Below, piece after piece: positions 8,879-19,203 of a DNA stretch of 64,000 bases. The position numbers and the translations under genes were made by a program. Under the pieces are notes generated by a model. The model did no database searches. It worked only from the letters and a program-made list of their open reading frames with translations, and was not told the origin of the DNA. The first letter of the stretch is position 1. Each line of letters opens with the position of its first letter. Source of the stretch: JBCBGF01 sp039820585 (GTDB lineage: Bacteria > Pseudomonadota > Alphaproteobacteria > Rhodobacterales > Rhodobacteraceae); the NCBI GenBank assembly GCA_039820585.1, contig JBCBPV010000014.1, positions 1-64,000 on the forward strand, given 5' to 3'.

Positions 8879-9471
8879 ACGCACAGCTCCAGCAATTCGG
8901 CATGGCGCGCCATATACTCGGCGCGCGCCTCGGCCGGGGGGCGCAGCGTTACAGACAGCCCTTCAAGCAACGCCTCGGGCGGTGCCCCGAAAAACCGGTT
9001 CGCCTCGGCCAATGTAAAGCCCGCAATCTGCGTCGCCTCCAGCCAGGCAGAGACGCGGTCGGCCCGCTTGATCTGTTGTTTGACCGTCTTTGGCAATGCG
9101 GCAGGCAACCCGAACCGCAGATGAATGGCCGCGGTCAGCCGATCATCCAGCTCCGCATATCCCGGGCCAACGGCGGCCTTCACCGGCGAAATCATGTCGC
9201 CGATCACGTATTCCGGTGCGTCGTGCAACAGCGCGGCCAACCGCCATTTCTGCGGGGCCTCGGGCGCGATGCGAGCGTACAGCGTCTCAACCAAAAGTGA
9301 ATGTTCTGCCACGGAATAAGGGAAATCCCCCGCCGTCTGCCCGTTCCACCGCGCAACAAAGGCCAGACCGTGGGCAACGTCTTCGATCTCGATATCCATC
9401 GGTGTGGGATCAAGCAGGTCAAGACGGCGACCCGATAACATCCGCTGCCAGGCCCGTGGGGCGCGTGCCAT
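8875..9471 (-). CDS. HD-domain hydrolase, YfbR-like
   Basis: This metal-dependent HD phosphohydrolase has 198 residues. Motifs are SVAEHSLLVETL (first His), the HD pair in LLHDAPEYVIGDM and a later Asp in KRADRVSAW. The family includes the 5'-deoxynucleotidase YfbR; the exact substrate is not established by sequence. ATG 9471 gives the usual MARAPRAWQRMLSGRRLDLL start. It is the first gene of a two-gene unit with the GNAT acetyltransferase. Confidence 0.87.
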   Translation of the reverse strand: MARAPRAWQRMLSGRRLDLLDPTPMDIEIEDVAHGLAFVARWNGQTAGDFPYSVAEHSLLVETLYARIAPEAPQKWRLAALLHDAPEYVIGDMISPVKAAVGPGYAELDDRLTAAIHLRFGLPAALPKTVKQQIKRADRVSAWLEATQIAGFTLAEANRFFGAPPEALLEGLSVTLRPPAEARAEYMARHAELLELCV

Positions 9472-9677
9472 AGAATCCTCCCAAACTTGCCCGGTCCCTG
9501 CACGAATTGCCCGGTATCCGGGGGTCTGGCGGGGTGGCGTCACAAAATACAACGTTCCGATGTAACTTAAGGAACTTTTGCGATTTGAGGCCTAACGGTA
9601 TCAGGCACGACCAACAACAAGAGTCAGGGGGATCACACGCGCACATGCAGCGAAATCGCTGCAGAAAGGAGCATCCC

Positions 9678-9980
9678 ATGCGCAGAATGATCACAACACT
9701 TGCTGCCACAGCAGTCTTCTTGCCCACCCTCGCCCACGCGCAACAGTTTTGTGCCGAACGGCAGGCGATCACCGACAAGCTGACATCGGGCTATGGCGAA
9801 ACCTATGCGGGCGGCGGCGTCCGTAATGCCCAAAGCATCTTTGAGATCTGGAAGTCCGAAGAAAAGGGCACCTGGACCATCCTGATGACGATGGCCGATG
9901 GGCGATCTTGCGTGATGGCATCGGGCACCAACTGGCGCGATCCCGGCACGATGAAACGGCCCACCGGCGTCCCAGGCTAA
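9678..9980 (+). CDS. Small exported protein of unknown function
   Basis: The 100-residue precursor has a clear Sec signal peptide (MRRMITTLAATAVFLPTLAHA) with predicted cleavage before QQFC. The mature part, of about 80 residues, carries two cysteines (QQFCAER and GRSCVMASGTNW) likely to form a periplasmic disulfide. A GAAAGGAG ribosome-binding site lies 8 bases before ATG 9678. Similar short proteins are widespread and unnamed in Rhodobacterales. The stop overlaps the convergent adhP stop by four bases. Confidence 0.85.
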   Translation: MRRMITTLAATAVFLPTLAHAQQFCAERQAITDKLTSGYGETYAGGGVRNAQSIFEIWKSEEKGTWTILMTMADGRSCVMASGTNWRDPGTMKRPTGVPG

Positions 9981-11005
9981 ATCTTCATCACGATGCGCCC
10001 GTCGATTGTGCCGGCGCGCATCTGATCGAAGATCGCATTGATGTTTTCCAGCTTGTCCCACTCAAAGTGGGACTTGACCTTCCCTTCACCGGCAAAGGCC
10101 AGCGACTCTGCCAGATCATTGCGGGTACCCACGATGGACCCGCGCACCGTGATCCGCTTGAGCACGATCTCAAAGATCGGCAGCGGAAAGTTTCCAGGCG
10201 GCAAACCGACAAGCGACATGGTGCCATGGCGCCGCAACATGCCAACGGCCTGCTCAAACGCGGCGTTTGACACCGCGGTCACCAACACGCCATGCACCCC
10301 GCCCATCTGCGTCTGCAACTCACCCACCGGATCCTGCGTGGCCGCATTGAATGTCAGGTCGGCCCCAAGCTCTTTGGCCAGGTCCAGCTTGTCCTCGGCC
10401 ACATCGACCGCGACCACATGAAACCCCATCGCCTTGGCGTATTGCACCGCCATATGCCCCAGCCCGCCAATGCCAGAGATGGCCACCCAATCGCCCGGCT
10501 TGGCCTCTGTCTCTTTCAGGCCCTTATAGACCGTCACCCCCGCACACAGCACCGGCGCGGCCGGCCCAAAGTCCAACCCATCGGGGATGTGCCCCACATA
10601 ATCGGCATCCGCCCGGACGTACTCGGCATAGCTGCCATCCACCGAATATCCGGTGTTTTGCTGGCTTTCACACAGGGTTTCCCACCCGCCCACACAATGC
10701 TCGCAATGCCCGCACGCGGTGTGCAGCCAGGGCGCCCCGATCCTGTCGCCCTCTTTCAGATGCGTGACCCCTGCCCCAACAGCGGCAACCTCACCCACAC
10801 CTTCATGCCCCGGAATGAACGGCGCGGTCGGCTTGACCGGCCAGTCCCCTTCGGCGGCATGCAAATCGGTGTGACAGACGCCTGAGGCACGCACCCGCAT
10901 CAGAACCTGACCTGGCCCCACTTCGGGCACCGGCACCTCGCGGATATCCAGCGGTTGACCCAAAGCGGGAACGACAGCGGCTTTCATTGTTTTGGGCAAT
11001 GACAT
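9977..11005 (-). CDS. adhP: Zinc-dependent alcohol dehydrogenase AdhP
   Basis: This medium-chain NAD-dependent dehydrogenase has 342 residues. The catalytic zinc ligands lie in GVCHTDLHAAEGDW and GHEGVGEV. The structural zinc is bound by the four cysteines of CGHCEHCVGGWETLC (about 97-111), and the Rossmann motif is GIGGLGHMAVQYAK. It should interconvert primary alcohols and aldehydes in the cytoplasm. The length and the NTGYSVDGSYAEY segment match AdhP-type enzymes. ATG 11005 is preceded by GGGAGG. Confidence 0.93.
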   Translation of the reverse strand: MSLPKTMKAAVVPALGQPLDIREVPVPEVGPGQVLMRVRASGVCHTDLHAAEGDWPVKPTAPFIPGHEGVGEVAAVGAGVTHLKEGDRIGAPWLHTACGHCEHCVGGWETLCESQQNTGYSVDGSYAEYVRADADYVGHIPDGLDFGPAAPVLCAGVTVYKGLKETEAKPGDWVAISGIGGLGHMAVQYAKAMGFHVVAVDVAEDKLDLAKELGADLTFNAATQDPVGELQTQMGGVHGVLVTAVSNAAFEQAVGMLRRHGTMSLVGLPPGNFPLPIFEIVLKRITVRGSIVGTRNDLAESLAFAGEGKVKSHFEWDKLENINAIFDQMRAGTIDGRIVMKI

Positions 11006-11166
11006 TGATTTCCTCCCTATGGTCTTCGTGTTGATTGCCTGCCCAGAAGACCACGCTCAGGATTCACCGGTATGATGCAAATCAAGCGCATCGCCCACGT
11101 TGTCCTGCGCCAGAGCGCCTGCTATGGGACCAGCAAAGAGACACGCATGATTTCAAGGAGCCGATG

Positions 11167-12555
11167 ATGGCCAAAGACTTCGTCGTCAAAGATATCTCGC
11201 TCGCCGCCTTTGGCCGGAAAGAGCTGGATATCGCCGAAACCGAAATGCCGGGCCTGATGGCCCTGCGCGAGGAATATGGCGAAAGCAAACCCCTCACCGG
11301 TGCGCGCATCGTGGGCTCGCTGCACATGACGATCCAGACCGCGGTTCTGATCGAGACGCTGGTAGAGCTGGGTGCAGACGTGCGCTGGGCCTCATGCAAC
11401 ATCTTCTCCACGCAAGACCACGCGGCGGCGGCGATTGCCGAAGGTGGAACGCCGGTTTTCGCGATCAAGGGCCAGACCCTGGAAGAGCATTGGGATTACC
11501 TGGACAAATCCTTCATGTTCGAAGACGGCCCGAACATGATCCTCGATGATGGTGGCGACGCGACGCTTTACGTGCTGCTCGGCGCGCGGGCTGAAGCGGG
11601 CGAAGACGTGATCCCCGTGCCGCAATCGGAAGAAGAAGAGGTCATCAAGGCGCAGATCAAGAAGCGGATAGTGGCGAGCCCTGGGTGGTTCACCAAGATC
11701 CGCGACCAGATCAAGGGCGTGTCGGAAGAGACGACGACAGGTGTGAACCGGCTTTATCAACTGGTGAAAGACGGCCAACTGCCCTTCCCCGCGATCAACG
11801 TGAACGACAGCGTCACCAAGTCGAAATTCGACAACAAATACGGCTGCAAGGAAAGCCTGGTCGACGGCATTCGCCGCGCCACCGACACGATGATGGCCGG
11901 CAAGGTCGCCGTTGTCTGCGGCTATGGCGATGTTGGCAAAGGCTCTGCCGCCAGCCTTGCGGGCGCCGGCGCGCGCGTGAAAGTCACTGAAGTAGACCCT
12001 ATTTGCGCCCTTCAGGCTGCGATGGACGGGTTTGAAGTGACGCTCTTGGAAGACGAAGTCGACAGCGCCGATGTCTTCATAACCACCACCGGCAACAAAG
12101 ACGTCATCCGGATCGAGCATATGCGCGCGATGAAGGATATGGCGATCGTCGGCAATATCGGCCACTTCGACAATGAGATCCAGGTGGCGAACCTGAAGAA
12201 CCACAAGTGGACCAACATCAAGGAACAGGTGGACATGATCGAGATGCCTTCGGGCAATCGGATCATCCTCTTGTCCGAAGGTCGGCTTTTGAACCTTGGC
12301 AACGCCACCGGCCACCCCTCTTTCGTGATGTCGGCCTCTTTCACCAACCAGGTGTTGGCGCAGATTGAACTGTGGACCAAAGGCGATGAGTACGCCAACG
12401 ACGTCTATATCCTGCCCAAGCACCTCGATGAAAAGGTCGCGCGCCTGCATCTGGGCCGGATCGGGGCCAAGCTGACCGAGTTGAAGCCAGACCAGGCCTC
12501 ATACATCGGCGTGACGCCCGAAGGTCCGTTCAAACCGTCCCACTATCGGTATTGA
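11167..12555 (+). CDS. ahcY: Adenosylhomocysteinase
   Basis: AhcY hydrolyses S-adenosylhomocysteine to adenosine and homocysteine using bound NAD, regenerating the methyl cycle. The 462 residues include ADVRWASCNIFSTQDHAAAA near the N terminus, the NAD-binding GYGDVGKGSAASLAGAGARV, the VNDSVTKSKFDN substrate region and the C-terminal HYRY. ATG 11167 was preferred over the adjacent ATG 11164 because AAGGAG lies 6 bases before it. I looked for an SAH or SAM-type riboswitch in the leader and did not recognise one. Confidence 0.97.
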   Translation: MAKDFVVKDISLAAFGRKELDIAETEMPGLMALREEYGESKPLTGARIVGSLHMTIQTAVLIETLVELGADVRWASCNIFSTQDHAAAAIAEGGTPVFAIKGQTLEEHWDYLDKSFMFEDGPNMILDDGGDATLYVLLGARAEAGEDVIPVPQSEEEEVIKAQIKKRIVASPGWFTKIRDQIKGVSEETTTGVNRLYQLVKDGQLPFPAINVNDSVTKSKFDNKYGCKESLVDGIRRATDTMMAGKVAVVCGYGDVGKGSAASLAGAGARVKVTEVDPICALQAAMDGFEVTLLEDEVDSADVFITTTGNKDVIRIEHMRAMKDMAIVGNIGHFDNEIQVANLKNHKWTNIKEQVDMIEMPSGNRIILLSEGRLLNLGNATGHPSFVMSASFTNQVLAQIELWTKGDEYANDVYILPKHLDEKVARLHLGRIGAKLTELKPDQASYIGVTPEGPFKPSHYRY

Positions 12556-12690
12556 TCCGCCCATGCGGGCCACACTGGGAACGCCACGCGCATTTTCCCT
12601 TTGTTTGGGCCCACTTCGTCGGTATCGTGCGCGCACCGCTGAATAAAGCGGCAACACGAACAATGAACCCTACAGGTGGGAGAAATATCC

Positions 12691-13032
12691 ATGGGTAAGC
12701 GCGACGAGCTGATCGCACAATATGCGGACGATCTGAAAAACAAATGCGGGATGACCCCGGATATGGACCTGTTGACCAAGGTGACCATCGGGTGTGGCCC
12801 CGCGATCTACAACGCAGATGCGTCCACGGTTGCCGGGTCGCAGAAAGCAGAGCTTGAGACAGTGAAGGACAACTTCCTGGTCAAAAAGCTGGGTCTCAAG
12901 GACAGTCCGGAACTGATGGATGCGATCAACTCGGTGATCGAAACCTACGGCAAGTCCGAACGCAACAAATACCGCGCGGTCGTGTACTACATGCTGACCA
13001 AGCATTTCGGCAAAGAGTCGGTGTACGGCTAA
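12691..13032 (+). CDS. DUF2853 family protein
   Basis: This 113-residue soluble protein begins MGKRDELIAQYADDLKNKCG and ends YYMLTKHFGKESVYG, matching the small DUF2853 family of all-helical proteins found in Rhodobacterales and other bacteria. The function is unknown. A GGTGGGAGA sequence precedes ATG 12691 by 8 bases. A GC-rich inverted repeat around 13050-13072, followed by a short A/T run, may end its transcript. Confidence 0.85.
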   Translation: MGKRDELIAQYADDLKNKCGMTPDMDLLTKVTIGCGPAIYNADASTVAGSQKAELETVKDNFLVKKLGLKDSPELMDAINSVIETYGKSERNKYRAVVYYMLTKHFGKESVYG

Positions 13033-13099
13033 GCCTGCCTGTTGGTGGCGGGGCGTTCGGCGCCCTGCCCCGATAATTTTCCATAAATCCTATAGACTT

Positions 13100-13260
13100 A
13101 GAGTTTGCGTGCCCGGTGTGTTCCGGCTACAACTCTCGTGTTTCGACCAGGACGGTCCCAGCGATCTTATTCTACATGCCCACGGGGTGAGCATGCGGGG
13201 TGACAAGGGGGTTTCGTAATGTGCGAAGCCCCCTTTCCCGTCTTCTGTTGGGCCCTCTAC
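13100..13260 (+). ncRNA. Candidate structured non-coding RNA, possibly 6S-like
   Basis: No credible coding sequence occupies this gap. It holds two clear structures: a hairpin of CATGC with GCATG at 13175-13196, and a 12-bp stem (one G-U pair) at 13205-13216 and 13224-13235. In the right order it also shows short blocks resembling those of enterobacterial 6S RNA as I recall it: a TGTTC at 13119, GTCCC followed by GCGAT at 13156-13164, and GGTGAGCATGC at 13186-13196. Only weak pairing (GCCCGG with TTGGGC at 13248-13253) supports a closing stem, so the identity is tentative. The second hairpin could equally be a terminator. Confidence 0.35.
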
Positions 13261-13265
13261 GCGCC

Positions 13266-13649
13266 TCAAAACAGCGTCAATACCGCGCCGATGACCGTAC
13301 ACCCAACCGTCGCATAGAGTCCGTCGATAACCGTCAATCTAAAGGGCCGCTGCGCAAACATGTAATTCGTCGCAAGCCACGGTGTTGCGATGAACAACCC
13401 CAGGCCAAACCCGGTCACAGCCCCGGCGATAACCGTGTCTATTCCGGCGGTTTGGAAGATATGACGCGACATCCCCGCCACCAGGATCGCACAAAGAAAG
13501 CTGCCCGCGAAGGCCACGTAGTTCTGGCGATTGATGGTCTCTTCCGTAAGCCCGGCGGCTGCCATCCACTGTTTCGCGACCACGCCGTACCAGATCGCCC
13601 CAAAGATCCACGCCCCCGCCGCGGCGGCGATCACAGATAGAATACCCAT
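13266..13649 (-). CDS. DUF1761 family membrane protein
   Basis: This 127-residue, four-helix integral membrane protein matches the DUF1761 family. It starts MGILSVIAAAAGAWIFGAIWYG and contains the hallmark KQWMAAAGLTEE. Function is unknown. ATG 13649 is preceded by GGGAGGG. It is a single gene transcribed toward the candidate RNA, and the hairpin at 13205-13235 may also serve as its terminator. Confidence 0.85.
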   Translation of the reverse strand: MGILSVIAAAAGAWIFGAIWYGVVAKQWMAAAGLTEETINRQNYVAFAGSFLCAILVAGMSRHIFQTAGIDTVIAGAVTGFGLGLFIATPWLATNYMFAQRPFRLTVIDGLYATVGCTVIGAVLTLF

Positions 13650-13716
13650 TTCTGTCCCTCCCTGTTAGTCTGCGCCTGAGACACCACTCTACCACCACCT
13701 GCCGCGGAGTTCCCCC

Positions 13717-14199
13717 ATGAAGCGTTTTCTCACCGTCATCATACCGGTTTTCCTAGTGGGCTTTGTCGCCGGCAATGCCTTTTGGTACCTCGCCTCACCG
13801 CTTTGGATCGACGTGGAGGTGAACGAAACCCTCGCGGGCGCCGACACGCTGACCACGGTGGCCACGGGAAACTTCCGCGACGCCGACCGCGCGCATAGCG
13901 GCACGGGCGTGGCCACGATCCTTGCGCGCCCAGACGGGTCTGCGGTGCTGCGGTTGACCGAGTTCGAGGTGACGAATGGCCCCGACCTTGAGGTGTGGCT
14001 ATCGGCCAGCCCGGATCCGCAACGCTCTTCAGACGTCGCCGACAACGCGTGGCTCGCACTGGGCCAGTTGAAGGGCAACATCGGGGATCAGAACTATGAC
14101 ATTCCGGCTGGCACCGATCTGTCGGCCTACCGCTCGGTCGTGATCTGGTGCGAACAGTTCGGCGTCCTGTTCTCACCCGCAGCCCTGGCCATGAATTAG
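13717..14199 (+). CDS. DM13 domain protein, membrane-anchored
   Basis: The 160-residue product has an N-terminal signal anchor (about residues 5-25) and a DM13 domain, seen in GNFRDADRAHSGTGVATILARPDGSAVLRL, in GPDLEVWLSASPD, and in the terminal VVIWCEQFGVLFSPAAL with the single conserved cysteine. DM13 domains are proposed to take part in extracytoplasmic electron transfer; the specific role here is unknown. The stop overlaps the convergent EVE gene by four bases. Confidence 0.88.
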   Translation: MKRFLTVIIPVFLVGFVAGNAFWYLASPLWIDVEVNETLAGADTLTTVATGNFRDADRAHSGTGVATILARPDGSAVLRLTEFEVTNGPDLEVWLSASPDPQRSSDVADNAWLALGQLKGNIGDQNYDIPAGTDLSAYRSVVIWCEQFGVLFSPAALAMN

Positions 14200-14615
14200 G
14201 CTCTAAACCCGCCCAACTCGCAGACAATCTGCCATTCCGCGTCCGTCACTGGCTGGACCGACAGGCGCGTGTTGTTGACGAGAACCATCTCGGCCAGCCG
14301 TGGCTCGTCCTTGCACATCGCCAGGGTCACGGGCTTGGGCATCGGTGCCACCGCCTTTATGTCCACGCAATCCCATCGCTCATCATCCGTTGTGCTGTCG
14401 GGATGGCTTTCCGCGATCACCTCGACAATGCCAACCACCGCTTTCTCCGACTGCGAGTGATAAAAGAACCCGCGATCACCGACCGCCATCGCCCGCATCA
14501 TGTTGCGCGCCTGATAGTTGCGCACGCCATCCCATTCCTCACCCAAATCGCCCTTGGCCACCTGCTGATCCCAGCTCCAGGTCGACGGCTCGGATTTGAA
14601 CAGCCAGTATCTCAT
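14196..14615 (-). CDS. EVE domain protein
   Basis: This 139-residue EVE (PUA-like) protein begins MRYWLFKSEPSTWSW and contains GVRNYQARNMMRAM and GFFYHS, all characteristic of the stand-alone EVE family that binds modified bases in DNA or RNA. Its specific ligand is unknown. ATG 14615 overlaps the upstream YciI-like stop (ATGAG), and it lies in a run of minus-strand genes with gpsA and tsaD. Confidence 0.9.
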   Translation of the reverse strand: MRYWLFKSEPSTWSWDQQVAKGDLGEEWDGVRNYQARNMMRAMAVGDRGFFYHSQSEKAVVGIVEVIAESHPDSTTDDERWDCVDIKAVAPMPKPVTLAMCKDEPRLAEMVLVNNTRLSVQPVTDAEWQIVCELGGFRA

Positions 14616-14884
14616 CCAATCACCCTGTTCCATTCGGTCAGGGTCACGCTCTCAAACAGCCCCGCCTTGGCATAGGGGTCGCTTGCCGCCCAGGCCTCTG
14701 CCTCGGCCATGGCGCCCACCGACAAGATCAAAAGCGACCCGCACATCTGGCCGTCTTCGTCCAGAAACGGCCCGGCCTGTTCGACCACGCCGGTTTCCTT
14801 GACATAGGCCAGGTGGGCATCACGGTTGGCTTTCCGGGTCTCTAACGCACCGGGTTTGTCACGGGCGATCAGGGCAACGCGCAT
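14612..14884 (-). CDS. YciI family protein
   Basis: This 90-residue ferredoxin-fold protein of the YciI/YCII family shows RDAHLAYVK with the conserved His, GPFLDEDG, and AAEAWAASDPYAKAGLFESV with the conserved Asp-Pro. The catalytic role is unproven; related domains include dehalogenase and lyase-like members. It is tightly placed between gpsA (stop 14886) and the EVE gene. Confidence 0.9.
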   Translation of the reverse strand: MRVALIARDKPGALETRKANRDAHLAYVKETGVVEQAGPFLDEDGQMCGSLLILSVGAMAEAEAWAASDPYAKAGLFESVTLTEWNRVIG

Positions 14885-14885
14885 A

Positions 14886-15833
14886 TCATTCCTCTTTCAA
14901 TGGGCGCGCCAGCAGCGCGCGTTTGGCATCTTCAACGCTCAACGTCCCGGACACAACCGCCGCGACCATCCCCGTGAGCGGCATATCGATCCCGCGGTCT
15001 TTCGCCAGCCGCGCGACGGCTTTTGCCGTGGCAATCCCTTCGACAGTGCCTGGGGCAGGGGGATCGCCCGCGCCCATGGCCACCCCGGCGGTGTAATTGC
15101 GCGATTTGGAAGAGGTCGCCGTCAGCACCAGATCCCCCAGCCCCGACAACCCGGCCAGCGTTTCCGCTCGCGCGCCCTGCGCCGTGGCAAAGCGGATCAT
15201 CTCGGCATAGCCACGGGTGATCACGGCGGCCCGCGCGCTTTCCGCCAAACCAGCCCCGATCGTCATGCCAGAGGCCAGAGCGATCACGTTCTTCAACGCA
15301 CCGCCCAGCTCGGCCCCCGTCGTATCCGTGGTGCAATAGAGACGGAGTGTGGGCCCCGACAGCTGATCCTGCAGTGTGCGACCAACGGATCGGTCAGCAC
15401 AGGCGAGCGTCAGGGCAGTCGGCAAGCCAGAAGCGATATCGTCGGCAAAACTTGGCCCGGTCAACAGCGCGGGGGTCGCGGTAGGGCAGGCGGCGGCGAT
15501 CACGCCGGTGGGGCCAAGGCCTGTGCCCAGATCGACGCCCTTGCAGCAGGCGACCAGGCGTTTCCCCTCGAACTGGCCCGTCGCAGTGCCCAGGTATCCG
15601 GCAAGCCGTTGCATCGGCATCGCCAGCAGAACGACATCCCCCGCAACGGATCGCAGGTCATCTGCCACGCCAAGAACCTCGGGCAGCGCTACCCCCGGCA
15701 GATAGCGCGCATTCTCGCGGCGCTCCGCGATCTCACCCACATCGCGCCCTACCAAAGTCACCGCCGACCCCGTGCGCGCCAGCGTGATGGCCAACGCCGT
15801 CCCGAACGCCCCGGCACCCACAACCGCAATCAT
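14886..15833 (-). CDS. gpsA: NAD(P)-dependent glycerol-3-phosphate dehydrogenase
   Basis: GpsA reduces dihydroxyacetone phosphate to sn-glycerol-3-phosphate for phospholipid synthesis. The 315-residue product shows the nucleotide-binding GAGAFGTALAITLA at residues 6-19, the substrate motif GGALKNVIALASGM with the catalytic Lys, and the TSSKSRNYTAGVAMG segment. The start overlaps the tsaD stop by four bases (15830-15833), so tsaD-gpsA-yciI-EVE is read as an operon. Confidence 0.95.
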   Translation of the reverse strand: MIAVVGAGAFGTALAITLARTGSAVTLVGRDVGEIAERRENARYLPGVALPEVLGVADDLRSVAGDVVLLAMPMQRLAGYLGTATGQFEGKRLVACCKGVDLGTGLGPTGVIAAACPTATPALLTGPSFADDIASGLPTALTLACADRSVGRTLQDQLSGPTLRLYCTTDTTGAELGGALKNVIALASGMTIGAGLAESARAAVITRGYAEMIRFATAQGARAETLAGLSGLGDLVLTATSSKSRNYTAGVAMGAGDPPAPGTVEGIATAKAVARLAKDRGIDMPLTGMVAAVVSGTLSVEDAKRALLARPLKEE

Positions 15834-16924
15834 GCCTTGGCGCCCTTCTTGCCATTGCCAAGCATCGGGGCCTGCGTCGTATCCAGCGGCCAGCGGGGGC
15901 GCGCCGACAGGGTCAGGTCATCAACATGCCCCAGCGCCGCAAGCTCCAGCCCCACATAGGCGATCATCGCCGCATTATCCGTGCAAAGCGCCAGCGGCGG
16001 CGCGGTATAGGGAAGACTATATTCGCCAGAAACTGTCTCTAGTGCTGCCCGAATGGATTGGTTCGCCGCCACACCACCCGCCACGGCAAAGGCCCCACCA
16101 TCCGGGTGCCGCGCGCGGAACGCGGCCAACGCGCGGCGCGATTTTTCCGCCAAAACGTCCCGCACCGCTGCCTGAAAGCCGGCGCTCAGATCGGCCTGGT
16201 CCTGCGGGGTCAGTCCACCGCCCGAGGCCACCACCCCATCGCGCGCCCGCAACAGCGCGGTCTTCAGGCCAGAGAACGACATATCGCACCCCGGCCGGTC
16301 CAAGAGTGGGCGGGGAAAGACAAACCGCAGGGGATCACCCGATTTCGCCGCCGCCTCTACCGCTGGCCCGCCCGGTTGTCCTAAACCGATCAATCGCGCG
16401 GTTTTGTCAAACGCCTCACCCGGCGCGTCGTCGATGGTACCGCCGATCCGGGTAAACCGATCCGCACCCTCGACGATCAGGAACTGACAATGCCCGCCCG
16501 ACACCAGTAGCATCAGGTAGGGGTAGGGCAAGCCATCGGTCAGCCGCGGGGTCAGCGCATGCCCCGCCAGGTGGTTGACCCCAATCAGCGGCAGGCCACG
16601 TGCCGCCGCGATCCCCTTGGCACACATCACCCCGGACACGACCCCACCGATCAGCCCGGGTCCGGCGGTAACGGCGACTGCATCAATGTCCGACAGAGCC
16701 ATGTCTGCCTGTGTTAGAGCCTGCTCAACGGCCAGATCGATCCGCTCTGCATGCGCGCGCGCGGCAATCTCGGGCACGACCCCGCCGAACGCCGCGTGCA
16801 GATCGCCCTGGCCAAAGACTACCGAAGACAGGATGCGCGCCGCCCCGACAGGCCCGCGCACGACGGCGGCCGCGGTATCATCACAGCTGCTTTCCAGCCC
16901 AAGGATGGTGATCGGATCGGTCAT
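15830..16924 (-). CDS. tsaD: TsaD, tRNA N6-adenosine threonylcarbamoyltransferase
   Basis: TsaD transfers the threonylcarbamoyl group to A37 of ANN-decoding tRNAs. The 364-residue ASKHA-fold protein shows GLESSCDDTAAAVV, the metal-binding ARAHAERID, GVNHLAGHA, LMLLVSGGHCQ and VAGGVAANQSIR. ATG 16924 is chosen; a GTG six bases upstream is possible. It is divergent from hemD with a gap of only 73 bases. Confidence 0.96.
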   Translation of the reverse strand: MTDPITILGLESSCDDTAAAVVRGPVGAARILSSVVFGQGDLHAAFGGVVPEIAARAHAERIDLAVEQALTQADMALSDIDAVAVTAGPGLIGGVVSGVMCAKGIAAARGLPLIGVNHLAGHALTPRLTDGLPYPYLMLLVSGGHCQFLIVEGADRFTRIGGTIDDAPGEAFDKTARLIGLGQPGGPAVEAAAKSGDPLRFVFPRPLLDRPGCDMSFSGLKTALLRARDGVVASGGGLTPQDQADLSAGFQAAVRDVLAEKSRRALAAFRARHPDGGAFAVAGGVAANQSIRAALETVSGEYSLPYTAPPLALCTDNAAMIAYVGLELAALGHVDDLTLSARPRWPLDTTQAPMLGNGKKGAKA

Positions 16925-16997
16925 CGACACGTCGGTTGCGCGGCCACAGGGCGGCAGGTATCACCGGCCGACCTGCCAGACAACCGTGCGAGCGCTG

Positions 16998-17708
16998 ATG
17001 CCGTCCCCCGATCCAACCTTGCTGCTGACCCGCCCCCATGCGGCGTCCGAGCGGTTTCGCGCGCTGTGCGAAGGGCGGCTGGGCCGAGCGATCCCCTGCC
17101 TGATCGCCCCGGTGGTTGCGATTGAGCCGACCGGCGCACCGACCGGATCGGCGGGGTATGCGGGCGTCATCTTCACCTCGGGCCACGCGGTCGAGATCGC
17201 GGGGCAGGGGGCCGGGCAGGCCGCCTATTGCGTCGGCACCCGCACCGCAGAACTGGCCAGTGCCGCAGGCTTCGCCGCGCAGTCGGCGGATGGGGATGCA
17301 GCTGACCTGATCGCGATGATCGTGGGGCAGGGCGCCAAGGGCCCGCTGTTGCACCTGCGCGGCGCAGAAACCCGTGGCGGCGTGGCCGAGGGTCTGACCA
17401 AGCAGGGCATCCAAACCGATGAACGCGTCATCTATCGCCAGACCATGGCACCGATCCCGCCCGAGGTCTGGCGGCCCCTCGCGCCCGGGTCAGAGGTGAT
17501 TGCCCCGGTTTTTTCCCCTTTCAGCGCGACGGCCCTGTCGCGCACGCTGCCAAAGGGGATGTTCGATCTGTCCGTTGTCGCGATCAGCGATGCGGCGGCC
17601 CAGGCGGCCCCAAAACCTGTGCGGGCGGTGCATATTGTGCCTCATCCCAATGCAGCGGCAATGGCTGAACAAGTTGCCGCGCTTTACCGGGCCCGCACTG
17701 CTTGTTGA
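16998..17708 (+). CDS. hemD: Uroporphyrinogen-III synthase
   Basis: HemD cyclises hydroxymethylbilane to uroporphyrinogen III. This family is weakly conserved; the 236-residue protein shows TLLLTRPHAASERF at the N terminus, GVIFTSGHAVE, GPLLHLRGAETRGGVAE, VIYRQTMAPIPP and the late AISDAAAQA. The position divergent from tsaD and ahead of a Mic60-like gene and hemY matches the Rhodobacterales order. ATG 16998 gives the usual N terminus, although the frame is open upstream through tsaD. Confidence 0.9.
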   Translation: MPSPDPTLLLTRPHAASERFRALCEGRLGRAIPCLIAPVVAIEPTGAPTGSAGYAGVIFTSGHAVEIAGQGAGQAAYCVGTRTAELASAAGFAAQSADGDAADLIAMIVGQGAKGPLLHLRGAETRGGVAEGLTKQGIQTDERVIYRQTMAPIPPEVWRPLAPGSEVIAPVFSPFSATALSRTLPKGMFDLSVVAISDAAAQAAPKPVRAVHIVPHPNAAAMAEQVAALYRARTAC

Positions 17709-17780
17709 CCTGAGGGGCGCAGGCTAAGCTGCGCCCGCTCGCCTATTGGTCTGTCTGCTGGAATGGAAGGTGCTGCTGCC

Positions 17781-19193
<1,413 letters not shown>

Positions 19194-19203
19194 GGGCTGC
19201 GCC

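Noticed and set aside
11006..11166. Possible SAH/SAM riboswitch in the ahcY leader
   Set aside because: I compared with the SAH and SAM-II type consensus as I remember them and did not find the conserved core; a covariance search would decide.
11392..12450. 352-codon open frame on the minus strand
   Set aside because: Antisense to ahcY, which is highly conserved.
13090..13302. 70-codon minus-strand frame across the candidate RNA
   Set aside because: It overlaps the end of DUF1761, has no ribosome-binding site and crosses two strong hairpins; RNA structure explains the gap better.
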